Source: Myrica gale (lineage: Eukaryota; Streptophyta; Magnoliopsida; Fagales; Myricaceae). Taken from it: a stretch of 64,000 nt of DNA. Below are positions 1-11,889 of the stretch, piece after piece. The position numbers were made by a program, and so were the translations under genes. The notes under the pieces are model-generated. The model saw nothing but the letters and a program-made list of their open reading frames with translations, had not been told where the DNA came from and ran no database searches. Numbering within the stretch: position 1 is the first letter of the stretch; the number at the start of each line of letters is the position of its first letter. The DNA lies in NCBI GenBank assembly GCA_963930655.1, contig OZ005618.1, positions 8,020,001 to 8,084,000 of the forward strand, read 5' to 3'.

Positions 1-270
1 CCCCCACTGCCCCGGTAGAGAAGATCCCAACATGTGGTGAGTTCTCCACCACCATGCAGTTGGGGAGATTTCTCCCAACAGCCATCGCACTAAAGGGGTA
101 CTGGACACAGTCCTTTCTACACTGATAGCTAGGGACAATGGTCTTTCGTTTGGGTCTGAAGTTTAGCTTGTTTTCCGCCCCATACAAATAGTACAAGTTA
201 GAATTACCAGTGTCTCGGCAAACGTTAATCGCCACGCTGTAGCTGCCATAATTACTAGTTCCGTGGTCCG
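1..270 (-). CDS. Possible partial exon of a cysteine-containing extracellular protein, cut by the window edge
   Basis: Read on the minus strand from about 270 down to 1, one frame stays open for about 90 codons. It reads like a folded secreted domain, with segments such as YGSYSVAINVCRDTG, NLYYLYGAENKLNF, YQCRKDCVQYPFSAM and VGRNLPNCMVVENSP and four cysteines. The open frame begins just after a pyrimidine-rich run ending in AG (ctgtctgtag), a plausible splice acceptor, so this may be an internal exon. The spacing loosely recalls the ectodomain of LRK10L/WAK-type receptor kinases, but I would not assign the family. It could also be a gene relic. No start, stop or kinase domain lies in view. 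Confidence 0.27.
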
Positions 271-855
271 CCACTACAGACAGCCTTGTCATGCTTTTGG
301 CATAACCTGAGAGCAAGAGAAAAGTATTGAGATAATTGACGTTCATAAATCTTCCGCAATATCTCAGCACTTACAGATAGTGGGGTACTTTTTAAATCTG
401 GAGGCAGATCACCCACGCAAAGAGAGAAAAAAAAGAAGCAAAGTCGGGAAGAAAAGGTCAAAAAATTTTAAGAAGTCAAATTTGAGATTTGAATACATTA
501 AAATTTGTAGTAGTTTCGTATTGTATTATAAAAGATGGCAAAATATAACTCATAGCATAGTTGTTAAACAGCTCCCTTCTTGTATGCCTTTGGTCTTAAA
601 ATTTTGGTTAATTTAAAATGGACAAGAACCTTTATAATTTTTTATTTAGATTATATAGTATAATTTAAAGAGATATATACATAATATATATATAGATCTC
701 ATAGTAAGACTCGTACTATTTGAAATTTTACAGAATATCTTACTTTCTCCAAAATTTTGCTATATTTGATTTTTCTTTTCCGTTAATTATTCCCTCCGAA
801 TACCGAATTATATGTTGCAAATTCTAACAAAGGATAGAAGCACATTTTATCACGT
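271..855. other. AT-rich stretch with no gene seen
   Basis: Short open frames occur here, but none has recognisable protein character. From about 600 the sequence is strongly AT-rich with ATAT runs. If the exon to its left is real, the first part would be intron. Confidence 0.5.
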
Positions 856-863
856 GTGGGGGT

Positions 864-2243
864 TAGGGCTGTTCAGTGCCACCGGAAAATTCCGGTGGCA
901 CCGGCCCCGGCACCGGCACCGTGGTGCCGGTTTCCCGGCACCCCGGTGTAGGTGCCGGTTTAGTTATTTGGGGAAAATCCTGGGGTATTCCCGGTTCCCG
1001 GGTTCCCCGGCACCGGGAACCCGGGGGACCGGGAACCGGGATTCCCCCCCTCCCCAGCGCATTCCCCCCCGCGTGTTCCCTGGCTAGTGGCCCCTGCGCG
1101 ATTCCCCCCTTGTTCCCTGGCCTGCGCTCCCCCCTCCCCGGTGTAAAAATGGTTAAAAATGCTATGTACTCAAAATATGCTCAAATATTTTTGCTCCGAT
1201 ATGAATCGAAAGCTGAGCATGAATCACACTGAGAGAGTGGTAAGCTATTTCGAAGGAGAGTGAGTGGGTCGTAGAGATCTTACTCCGAGAAGAGAGATGA
1301 TCGGACGACGGTCATTGGTTGGGGAGATATCAGAGGGGCGAAATGCCTTCCCTCCCGTCTCAGCGCAGCCATTGCCATTTGCTTCTGATTGATGGTCGGT
1401 TGAGACAAATCCAAGGAATGTATTTTGCTTATTTAAATCCCGACATTCTGATTCTGTCGGCTCTCCATTTTTTTTGCTTAGAAAATAAAAAAGAATGGAT
1501 AAGATAGCCATAACCCTTCGACAGTGACTGTGTGGGTTGCTTTCAACGGATGCCATCGGGTTCATAAAGATTGAAGGACGAGTTTGGCAGTCTGGTTCGA
1601 GTTTCGCCCATCACATTTGAATGCTTTCACGTGGGTGGCGTTTCAGATCTCAAAAGGCTTATAATTTATTGGTTTTATTTTATTTTATTCCATTTCCCTC
1701 TGTTAATTCATCAATTGGATTGTCGTTCTACATGTCTCCTTCCCAAAAACGCAACCGACACTCCAATTTACTAATTCCTTTTGACGTGGAAGGCGTGTAG
1801 AACTTATCTTTATCTGGCAATTCAACGTTGCCGTCTTACAAAGATCAGCCTGTGAAGAGGCTGAAGCTAGCAAAACAAAGGGATGTAATAATAAGCAAAC
1901 GTTACTAGTTACCGGTAGGAAAAAGTTTGCAACTGGGCCACGAGGACGTCAGAAAATACAGAGAGCCCTAACCAGTTCAATGTGATGTAATAGGATGAGA
2001 CAAAACAACGACGATAAAAAGTTGTTGGAGATTAAATTTTCTATGTATTTGTTGTATTAGTGTAAAGTTTATATTTTTTATGTTCATAAAATATTTAAAA
2101 AATTGTTTAATATAAATATAAGATTACCGGAAACCGCCACCGCTAAACCGCCACCGTTAAGGGCCGGTTTTTGCCCTTAACGGTGTAGGTGTAGGTGGTA
2201 TTTTTTTAAAAACCGACACCTACACCGGGGTTGAACAGCCCTA
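864..2243. mobile_element. Non-autonomous hAT (Ac-like) transposon with perfect 8-bp target duplication
   Basis: The left end starts TAGGGCTGTTCA and the right end finishes TGAACAGCCCTA, a perfect 12-bp inverted repeat. The bases 856-863 and 2244-2251 are both GTGGGGGT, an exact 8-bp target duplication as hAT elements make. The subterminal regions are dense in CCGG, GGCACC and ACCGCCACC motifs, typical of transposase-binding clusters in Ac-like elements; open frames there are composition artefacts. The central 1150-2120 is ordinary unique-looking sequence with no transposase signature, so the element must depend on one elsewhere. The central part could be captured host DNA. Confidence 0.9.
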
Positions 2244-2539
2244 GTGGGGGTCGCCTTCCGACAGTAATTTTAGTCAATCTCCAGCCAGAAGGAGATACAA
2301 CTGGGCTGGGTACCTGTCCGACAAGTGGCAAGAAAAGTGGAGGGTGTTGGTCCCACCATCATTAACCGTAATTCATGGGGGATGTGAACGCCCAGTGATA
2401 ACGCTCGCGTCCCACCTCTCACGAATCTTATCAGTGATCATAATTGGGCCAATAAGCAAGATGATAAGATATTTCCAGGGAAATTTCTAAACAAGAAAAG
2501 AAACTCTCTCACGAAAGTCCCGGGCGTTTATGTGTTTGA

Positions 2540-3369
2540 CGCTTAATTACACCGTCGGTCCTTGTATAATCTTTTTAGGGATAAATATATTTTGTCTCTT
2601 TATTTTTTTTTTGTCATTTACACTTTATATCCCGATATTTTATTTTTGATACTTTGAAACCATTATCTTTCACATTTTTTTAATGTAAACCCCGTACCCG
2701 ATTTGACCGTCTAAATGGACGGATTTCATCAACACGTGAACCGGTCGACCGCTACAAAGGTAACGTGAGAGACATGGTGAGCCGGTCGACAGCTTCATGT
2801 AGCGGCCGACCAGTGCATGTGTTGACGACATCCGTCAATTTGAAGGTCAAATTGGGTACGAGGTCTAAATTGCAAAAATGTGGAAGATAATGGGTCCAAT
2901 ATATCAAAAATAAAACATCGGGGTGCAAAGTGTAAATGACCCCAAAGACAAGGGGGCAAAGTGTATTTATCCAATCTTTTTATAAATTCGTCCCTATGAT
3001 ATCACTTTGTACAAACAGGTCCCTATGGTTACCCTTCTAGATAAAAATTAGTCCCTCCGTCCATCATGCGTTAACACACTAACGACGAACCGGTCGACCG
3101 TTACATTAACCACGTCAAGAACGAATGAGATGATGCCTCGTGTCTAATGACAAGCCGGTTGACCTCTACATGAACCGGTCGACCGCTGCAAGTTGCCTCT
3201 TTGTAGCGGTCGAACGACACTCATTCCGTTAGTGTGTTAATGCCTAATGAACGGAGAGACTAACTTTTACCTAGAAGGGTGACCACATGGACCTGTTTGT
3301 ACAAAGTGATACCACATGGATGAATTTATAAAAAGGTTATACCACAGGGACTTACAATGTAATTAAACC
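2540..3369. mobile_element. Long-inverted-repeat (foldback) element, split by a later insertion
   Basis: The left arm (TTAATTACACCGTCGGTCC from about 2543, resumed after 2981 with ataaattcgtccctatg) pairs with the right arm ending in cagggacttacaatgtaatt at about 3362. The arms read like other plant MULE-type foldback repeats built from 'gtccctatgg...' phrases. The middle holds repeated CCGGTCGACC motifs. I see no clear outer target duplication. Between the two parts of the left arm lies another element (2577-2972). Confidence 0.7.
2577..2972. mobile_element. MULE-type foldback MITE nested in the preceding element
   Basis: The element begins agggataaatatattttgtc and its other end, reverse-complemented, reads ggataaatacactttg, so the ends pair over more than 150 bp. 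It is flanked on both sides by AATCTTTTT (2568-2576 and 2973-2981), a perfect 9-bp target duplication as Mutator-like elements make. Removing the insert rejoins the outer foldback arm, which orders the two events. Confidence 0.85.
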
Positions 3370-4036
3370 TAAAATTTTAAGGGATGAAATGTTTTAAAAA
3401 AAATGAGAAGATTAGAGATGTCTTAAATTATTTTTTTAATATTTATTATAATATAAATAGATGATTTGATAGAAAAATAGAGACTATTTTGTAAATTATT
3501 TTATTGTGGTTAAAATTTTGAAAGCCAAACGTAAAAAAATATTACTAATTAAGCACAAATTAAGTAGTTTCTTTCTGGAGAAGTACTTAAGCTAAATATG
3601 CATCTTCCATTGAATTAGTAAATGAATTATATTGTTTAATTTTGCTTTATAGTTTCGTACCCAATTTTTACTATTAAAGTAATTAAGTGCATAAATTGAT
3701 TTAATTTTGTATTTTTGTATGACTATAATATAATTTAATATTTGCCATAAATGAACAAATTGATATAGGATAAAATAAAATACCTTTTTTTTTTATAAGG
3801 AATTCTAAGATTTTTGGAATTTTTGATAGAATTGTGAATATTTTCGTAGATTAGAGTTTTATAAGTTTTTGTTTAAAAGTTTGAGAAAAGTTTTAAAAAT
3901 ATTTAATTTTTATTGAAGTTTGTACAAAGGTGTAGAGAAAGATGATTTGATGTAATTTTTTAATAAAAAAATATTAGATTTTAGTGAAAAAAGAATGGAG
4001 CGAGAAGTTTGTGTAAAAGTTATTAAAGTTTGTGTA
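3370..4036. other. AT-rich stretch with no gene seen
   Basis: Low-complexity AT-rich DNA with short echoes of 'gtttgtgtaaaagtt'. I see no coding, RNA or terminal-repeat signal. Confidence 0.5.
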
Positions 4037-4990
4037 AAAGTTGCTGGTGTTTGTGGTTTCACGTTGTGACAAAATGGTCAATGTGGTTTCAACTTGAACA
4101 AATTAGTCCATGTGGTCAACAAATTGTTGCATAGTGATCCCTCCGTCAATTCCCCGTAAAACTATTAACGGAGAACACTGATGTGTCAATAATTTACCAC
4201 GTGGACACTGATGAGCTGACAATTTTCACACATGAAATGTCACCTCACATAATATTTTAATAAATAAATAAATATAAAGAACAAAAAAAATAAAATGCCC
4301 TAAACTTACTCCCAAATCACATTATCTTCACACATTCCTCTTCTCTGAGAAACTTAACTTCTCATTCACACTGTAAATTGATTTCTCCACCTGCACTCCC
4401 CTTCTCCCTTCACCTCCATTTTCCTTCCCCTTAAATCACCAAAATCCCTCACTTCACCTACTCTTTCCTTCGCGTTTTTAATTTCTCACACATTAGCAAA
4501 TTCTCCAAATCATGTTGCCTTTTTTGTCGCCCAAATCTCCCATACGAACACTAATGACATTTTCCGAGTTTCTCTTAAATCCTCAAGACAAAAAATATAT
4601 GCAGTGTTAGGAACCCAGAAAGAGACTGCTAAGATCTTGTTTAGAGGACTTCAGGTTTTTCGGTGAAGGTAGTATGATTTGGGGGTATGTTTAGGGCATT
4701 AAGATCTTTAGTTTTAGTTTTTATTTTTTTAACGTTCTATAGATTTATTTATTTTTTAAAATATTATGTGAGATGACATTCCACAAGTAAAAATTGCCAG
4801 CTCATCTGTATCCACATAGTAAATTATTGACACGTCAGCGTTCTCCGTTAATGGTTTCACGGGAAGATTGACGGAGGGAGCACAATGCAATAGTCTGCCA
4901 ACTACAGAGACTTATTTGTTCTAAGTTGAAACCACGGGGACCAATTTGTCATAACGTGAAACCACAGGTACTGTTTAGGTACTTTTTTTT
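4037..4990. repeat. Foldback element with arms of about 280-310 bp
   Basis: The left arm (about 4037-4318) is the approximate reverse complement of the right arm (about 4679-4990). Matching landmarks are gtggtttcacgttgtgac against cataacgtgaaaccac, and cctcacataatatttt against atattatgtgag. The unpaired middle, about 4319-4678, is unique and has no convincing coding sequence. Its ends differ from the GG-TAAAT type found elsewhere in the window, and I did not find a clean target duplication. Confidence 0.65.
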
Positions 4991-5014
4991 AAATTTATTT
5001 TTTTTTTAAAAAAA

Positions 5015-5539
5015 GGGGTAAACTCATAGTTAGCCCCTATGTTTGGACAAAAATCAAGTTAGCTCCATATTTTTCAATCCAACAATTTGAGACCCATAAC
5101 TTTAACAACCTATCAAACTTAGCCCCCGTCTAAATCAGGTGTTAAGTCCGACGGAAATTCATGCAAAATGACCGAAATGCCCCTCCAAAGCTAAAATTTA
5201 AAATAAAATAAAATAAAAATATAAATTTAAGAAATAAATTAAAATAAATATATTATTGAAATAGAGTTTCAATATAGTTTTATTTAAAAAAATATTAATT
5301 TTTGAAAAAATATCATTTTTTTTATTTTTAATGAATTTTTTATATTTTTTAGTAATTTTATTTTGGAGGGGCATTTTGGTCATTTTTCATGCCTTTCCGT
5401 CTGATTTAACGTCTAATTTAGACGGGGGGCGAAGATTGATAGGTTTTGAAAGTCATGGGTATCAAATTGTTGGATTGAAAAATATGGGGCTAACTATGAT
5501 TTTTGCCCAAACATAGGGGGCTAACTATGAGTTTACCCC
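5015..5539. mobile_element. MULE-type foldback MITE with perfect 9-bp target duplication
   Basis: The ends read ggggtaaactcatagttagc and, on the other strand from the right, the same phrase with one extra C further in. The arms pair over roughly 170 bp around an AT-rich core. TTAAAAAAA flanks both sides (5006-5014 and 5540-5548), a 9-bp duplication that fits Mutator-like insertion. No transposase is present. Confidence 0.88.
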
Positions 5540-5548
5540 TTAAAAAAA

Positions 5549-5780
5549 TGTTATGTGAGGTGGCCACGTGTGAAAATTTTCAGCTCATCCTTGTCCACGC
5601 GGTAAATTATTGACACATCAATGTTTTTCATTAATGGTTTCATGGAGAGATTGACGGAGGGACCATAGTGCAACAATTTGCTGATCACATAGACTAATTT
5701 GTTTAAATTGCAACCACAAGGATCATTTTGTCACAATGTGAAAACTACAGGGATTGTTTGGGTACTTTTCCATTTATTAA
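5549..5780. repeat. Third, detached arm of the 4.0-5.0 kb foldback family
   Basis: This stretch matches the right arm of the 4037-4990 element in the same orientation (ttatgtgaggtggcc, cggtaaattattgacac, gattgacggaggga, then gtgaaaac and gtttgggtactttt). It has no partner arm of its own, so it is either a truncated second copy or a duplicated arm. The MULE-type element at 5015-5539 separates it from the right arm. Confidence 0.6.
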
Positions 5781-5856
5781 ATATACCTCGTGTTAGAATA
5801 ATTTTACTAACCAACATACCCTCTGTGAGTCCTAGGATTAAGGCAACCCAAGAGTA

Positions 5857-6140
5857 GGAGTGCATTGGTTTTCTAAAATTTTCGCTTTTAACCCCCAAAA
5901 AAGTGTTTACAAAGTAACTACTAATTTAGCACAAGTATATATTATGCAACAAGTGTAAATACGTGCTAAAAGCACAAGTATATATTATGCAAAATATTCT
6001 CTCTCTCCTAATAAAATACTACAATATAATCTCTCTCTCCCATCAAAAAATATAAAAAATTACCTCTCTCTTCACTTTTTCACTAAACCCAATACCAACA
6101 CAAAACCCAACACCAAAAATATTTCAACACAAACACAACC
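5857..6140. mobile_element. Diverged Tourist-type MITE
   Basis: The stretch carries the phrases tacaatataatctctctctc, ttacctctctcttcac and tttttcactaaacccaatac, followed by cacaaacacaacc, all shared with the copies at 18350 and 54111. The right end is followed by TTA. The left end (gtgcattggttttctaaaat) is degraded and an internal duplication has made it longer than its relatives. Confidence 0.55.
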
Positions 6141-7229
6141 TTACAACCCTACAATCTCGATATGAAGGTAAAATCAAGCGTATGTCTCGCGCTTACTTGA
6201 ATTTTGATACTCCAACCCTTATCATAGGGGTAGGTACAACACATTCCATTAATCCGGAATCAAATATTGATTATTCACTCTACACGGTTTCATTATTCTC
6301 CGATTGAACACTTTAGATCTATAATCATATATAGGAAATTCCCATCCGATACCATCTCCAATTTTCTTTTACGAATTCAAACATTGAATTTTAGCTCGGG
6401 AATTGTTCGCTCATATAATAATTTTTAGATCAAATCTCATTTGGCATTTTTATGCATTTCTACGACATTCCATAAATTATACTCTTTCTTAGGGAGCTTA
6501 GATAAATATAATGCTTTTTAGAAACATTTTACAAAGGATTTTTTTCCCCCAAAAAGGAAACTTACGACAAATATTATGCTTTTAAGAAACATTTACTAAA
6601 CATGTACGTAATCGGATATTCCTCTTTTGATCTTGTCCCGACCCTACCACTGAATCCATTCATCAAACCATATATCTTGTACAACGTACAGCAACATTTT
6701 CTTGAATTACAGCCTCCAAACTCGGAAGAAAACATCAAAGGATGATGATTCTTTCACACAGTGAATGGCTGCTGGCCAATAAAAGCATTCAAAAGAAGTG
6801 ACAATTGTAAGCTGTGATGTGTCCGAAGCTGATATGTACTAAAATGGGCGGCCATGTACTCATCCCATCAATAGATGTGACAAGATCTATCTTTTTTTTT
6901 TTCTAAATAAACGCGAAATTCATTTCACAGGAGAACAAATACAAGTGCTGAAGACAGACAACCCTACAAGGCTGGATACAAAGTACAGAAATACTAACCA
7001 AAATTACCCTGCCAATCACCCTGTTCTTCTCCCCGTCCCCCCTTTGGCTTTTCTGAATCACCCTGTTCTTCTCCCCGATCCCCCTCTCTTTTCTGTTTTT
7101 GGGTACGGAGAAGCAGCCTTCACATCAAACCTTTTGACCACGCCCTAATTTCTCGTCGAGCCCCTTCTGATTTCGTTCTCCTCGGCTACTGTTTGTGCTC
7201 GTGGGTACGGAGGAGAGGCAGTCGTCTTT
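6141..7229. other. No gene seen; poly-T tract and C-rich short repeats
   Basis: AT-rich up to about 6890. A poly-T run at about 6891-6902 is followed by ctaaataaacgcgaaattca, the same phrase that follows the poly-T of a LINE 3' end at 48.5 kb, so a short minus-strand LINE tail may lie here. Positions 7015-7085 carry a short direct repeat of caccctgttcttctccccg. The C/T-rich 7010-7229 could be promoter or leader for the gene that follows. Confidence 0.4.
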
Positions 7230-10200
7230 TTGACCGCCCCTGCTGGATGCACCGTCGATTACGCTGGCATGAGGAGACGTTTGAGGGACGGCTCACTCAC
7301 GGGTGAACAACCCCTCCCTTCTATTTATGATCGTCCAGTGAATGGAGGAAGAAGACGCAGACGCAATCGATCCTCCCGTTCCTGCTATCCCAAGCGGTGG
7401 AGATCATTCTCATCATCGACAGCCACGGCGCCCCACACACGTCAGAGCAGCCAGGTCAGTTAAATCTTCCCCAAATTTTCGTTGCAATTTCGCATGCTAA
7501 GTTAACTGATAGGTGTGTGATTATGAGTGCAAATTACGCTTTTTATGGTCTGGAAGGTATTTAATTTCCAATAACTGCTTGGTTTAATTCCATCATACCT
7601 ACATCGGCATACATTTTAATTGTTATGTTCATTTCCATGATTAATAAGTTGCTCTTGTGACCTTGTCGATATGTCAGCTGCTGTGTTGGGCATCTCTAGC
7701 AAGCATATACTCTCCTGTCTCTCCGACCATTGTTTGTACCAAATCAAATCCAAGTTTTTTTGGTTTCTGCTGTGGACAAACAAATTTTATGTCATCTCTA
7801 ATTGGGGGCATTTTACAAATAATTAGGTCTGATGTTGTTAGGGCACTGAAGATGAGAACTTATTTGAGGTGTGGCATCTGATACAGTATGGAGTATTTAG
7901 TTTTGTCAAAATAAAATGCTGCTAGTTTGATTTAAATTCATGTATGTTTTTTAATGATCCGAAATAGTTGAATAAACCCTTGCCTTTGGATTTAGATTTT
8001 TCTTACTGAATGCAAGATATGTTTAGATGGGAATGGAATTTTAGGTCATGTTGTTACATGAGAGCAACTCAACAAATTTGGCTTCAAGGAATGGTGTAAG
8101 AGTGTCATAAAACATACAAAAATCTTGGGATAGAAGCCAAAAAACGGTATCAATGGATGTGCCATAGGTGTTTTGTAATTATATATAAGTTCATGGATTC
8201 CGCATTTGTGCTCCCCGTCTCCCCTGATTTGTGGACTTGCATTTTATTGAACAAACATTCGACTTGTCTTTTCACAAGGTTTACTTTGCAGGAAATTCAA
8301 TTGATATGTGAGCTGATTGGGAGAAAGTAAAAGGAATGTATTTCTATTCTATTTGAACCCTGTATTCGCATGTGTGTTTGTTTGCAGAAATCTATAGTAA
8401 GTAAACTGTATGGCTATGTGAACTTGATTTTTCTCCCCATAATTGATTGCTCATTTTTTTCTGGTCACTAATTTAGTAAATTTTGGTAAGTGGTATCCTC
8501 CTGAAATATTTGCTTCAGCATGGGAGTCTATCATTTGACACTTTGGGTTGGAAGAAATGGATGCTAAGGCAATCGGTAACTAAATCGTTCTGGTAAGTAA
8601 TTTTTTATCTTTTCAGGAACTTCGAGGCTTGGTGGTTGACAAAGATTTGTCATCTTGCCCTTATTGTAACAAGCGCCTTTCGTCGGTAAGAAAGGAATCT
8701 GTTATTGCACCTATGTTTATTGACATCTTATTTTTTACTCTAATTATGTTGTTGTCCTCTCAAACTACAGTCCAGTAGCCTCGTTCATTAGTTCAAACTG
8801 ATTCCTTATTTTTACTGTACTGCAGCACAAATTCGTTTGGTGATTGATGTGATAGGTCATACCAAATAACTCTCATTGCCTGGGCATGTGTCTTTTGCTC
8901 TGTGGTACTTTAATGTTTTTTGCTTCTATTAATCCATACATTATGATTTGTTTTTATGGTTAGTAAGTGGAATCTCCCACAGCATAAGCCTCTCCAATTA
9001 GAGAAACTTACTTGATCAGATTAGTGGTTTTTTTTAAGCTCCTTTTCCTATCACTTCTCCCTGAATTTGACAATTTGGTTATATGGTATTAAGCTTTTCA
9101 AAAGGTAGCTTCACGGTTTAATCTCTCTCTTCCTCTCTGTGTATTCTGTTAACCTATCTGATCGAGTGTCATGTCATTTTTACATTGCTCTCTTGTATAT
9201 AACTTGTTGGTACTGACTATAATGTGAAACTTGCCGCACTTTAGATCACTAATTACAAATTTTTTTCATAGATTCTTCTGAATTCCTTAAAAATTAGCGG
9301 AAAATAGTTTAAAATTTATCTACTGTAGGTTCAACTTTTAAACTAACGAAAAAAGATCAGGTATTCAATTACAGGGGAGTATTGGACTCTGCTTGTACTT
9401 TCTGGTCAAGAGTATTCATGAGAGGAAATATATTCTGTCTTATTGGATCTTTAAGGAGTGTGATTATGAACTGAACGAGCGAAAGCAAGAGTTAAATGCC
9501 ACTAACAACACCACTGCCGCTGCACCCCATCTTTTAACTGCACACCACTTTATTCTAGTCCTAAATAGAATTGATTAGAAAAATGTTATAAAAGTATGCT
9601 GAAAAGTTTGTGAGCTTAAGCTTGTAGGTTGCATTTGTCTACTGTTAGTATGATAATCACTTTGGCTGGTCATCTCTCTCTCTTTTGTCTACTCTGCTTG
9701 CATTTGTCTACTGTTAGCATTTGTCTACTGTTAGTATGATAATCAGTTTGTGAGCTTAAGCTTGATATGCTGACATGCATCTCCTCAGTCATCTCTCTCT
9801 CTTTTTGTTTTATTTCTTTTTGGGGGGGGAGGGTATGAAGTTACTGGTTGGGCTTTTAGGTTCGAGCTAGTGTGTGTGGTTCTGCAAGTAACAGTAGTAG
9901 TGCATTTTGCTTTGTTTCTTTACTGTTATATTGGTGCTTGATAAATACACAAACAAGTCTTTTGCATAGTTCAACATACGTGGGAAAAATTTGAAGAAGG
10001 TATGGGAGACTTATGTTTCATGTGCAAACACTTTGCAATTTAAAACGAAATTTGCTGACACCAACCCAGTCTAATACACTGGTGTTTCCAGACTGAATTT
10101 TGAAGCTTACCAGATTTTGTGGAAATTTGTGAGATGTTGCTAGCTGGATCCACTTATGTCTCTGCCTGCATATTGATGCAATTACCTGTTATTGAATAAT

Positions 10201-11889
10201 AAACTGATAACTGTACTATTTCGTTTGATTTGGTTCTAGTCAATGTTTCCTAGCAGTGTTTCCAATGCATTAAGCCTTTCACCTCTTTTCGTTCTTGTAA
10301 TGTTTCTGTTTTTGGGGCTGATAGAACGGAATTTTATTAGCTGTGAGGCCTACTTAAATAGTTATGTGGTTGAAGCCTTTCACCTCTTTTTGTTCATAGA
10401 TGCATCAACAAATGAAAAACATTTGATTAGGTTGTAACAAAATGGTCTAAACCCTGCTTCCCCTCCATTTTATTGGGCTCCTGATACTACATTAAGAGAC
10501 GTGATTGGTTCACACTAGCTTCGGTTAACCTCTCTTAAGGTAGCTTCAGTAGTGTAGACTTTAGTTTGTTGGCTGATAAATTTTGATGATACTGTAGGGA
10601 CGCTTCCTACGATCGGGTAAGAGAAGGGCCGACCCACCCGTGTACGGATCCTCCAGTCGAATGGCATCGGTTTGTTTCTTTACTACTACACGGTTATTCA
10701 TTACGACATGCTGTTTTTTCTATTAATTTATTGGTGGTTGGTTTTTCATCACGTTTCAACTGAATGCATATTATTGTTTGTTGGATTAATGAAATTTCTA
10801 GTTACTTATTTAGAACAAATCACATGCTCAAGTGTTGTACTTCTTTGATGTTCTTTACCTTTTAACTGAAAATGAATATACATTTCCTGCTATATATTGG
10901 TTAACCTATAGCGTGAACGACTCTGGAGCAAATCTAGCGAGGTACAAGACCTCGTTTATTTATTGTTAGATGAATGGCAAAATGGGCAGTTCGCAGAAGG
11001 GAAGCCCGAAAACGCGAAAGTATGGGATAGAGTTACAGCGAATCTGGGAATCCCAGATATAGGCGTGTCGCAAGTAATCACCAAAGTGAGCAATTTGAAG
11101 GCAGACTACAGGGCCTTTTGCACTTTGAAAAGCCAAACCGGCGTTGGCTGGAATGAAGACACCAACACGGTCGAAGCGGATGCTGGTTGGTGGGAACGTT
11201 TCATACCGGTACGACTCCATCTCACTTGGCATTTTTTGTATTGAAAGATTATTTATATTGGTATTTGTTTTGTATCCTTGACTAATCTCATGCTTCGGTA
11301 CGTTTGAAACATTCAGACATGCCAAGGTGCGAAGAAGTTTAGGAAGCAGGGACTTGCAAACTTCCCTGAGCTGCACCTGATGTTCGCGGAGAGCACGGCG
11401 TCTGGATTGAATGCGTACTCCTCTGGCCAAGGAGGAGAGAGTCAAGCGGAAGCAGCCCGGGTCGAGAGCCGAAACCGTTATAGGCACGCGCCTGTCGTTG
11501 GTGTCACTGAGGAGCATGTTGCTAGTGCGGGGGTCCAGATTGATATCGATGGCCCGACCCCTATGAACATTCAATCGGGTTCTAGGAAGCGGGGATCTCC
11601 TTCCGTTGGTAGACGGGGGAAGGAGAAGTCACAACGCAGTAGTCAGGAAATGTTCTTTGACGACGCGTTTGAATGGATTCATGGGAAGAAGGAATGCCAA
11701 GGTGGCAACACGAATTTCAATCAAACTTTCAAGGCGTGCATTGATGCGCTTGAGGCGGTTGAACCCCCACTGACCCCAGAGCAGTACGACATTGTGTTTG
11801 GAATTCTATGTGGGCACATTGACATGCAGACTGGCTTCCTGTCCATGCCTTATGATCGAAGGAATTGGTGGGCATGGTCCCGCAAATGA
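7230..11889 (+). CDS. Myb/SANT-like DNA-binding protein (ORF1 of PIF/Harbinger element), five predicted exons
   Basis: Predicted exons are 7230-7454, 8617-8685, 10598-10669, 10912-11208 and 11317-11889. Every junction has GT-AG borders, all introns are phase 0, and the frame stays open to a TGA at 11887, giving about 411 residues. The best-supported part is the last two exons. RERLWSKSSEVQDLVYLLL, the E/G spacing and WDRVTANLG form a trihelix/Myb-SANT-like fold of the kind in Harbinger ORF1 and L10-interacting MYB proteins. The tail has a basic patch (SRKRGSPSVGRRGKEK) that may serve nuclear import. In this family ORF1 helps the transposase bind DNA and enter the nucleus. The first three exons rest only on splice signals and phase, exon 2 carries a CPYC motif of unknown meaning, and the start codon is a guess. 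Confidence 0.62.

Noticed and set aside
812-1232. Two overlapping plus-strand open frames rich in Gly, Pro and Arg
   Set aside because: They lie across the CCGG-rich subterminal repeats of a hAT element. The low-complexity composition explains the lack of stops.
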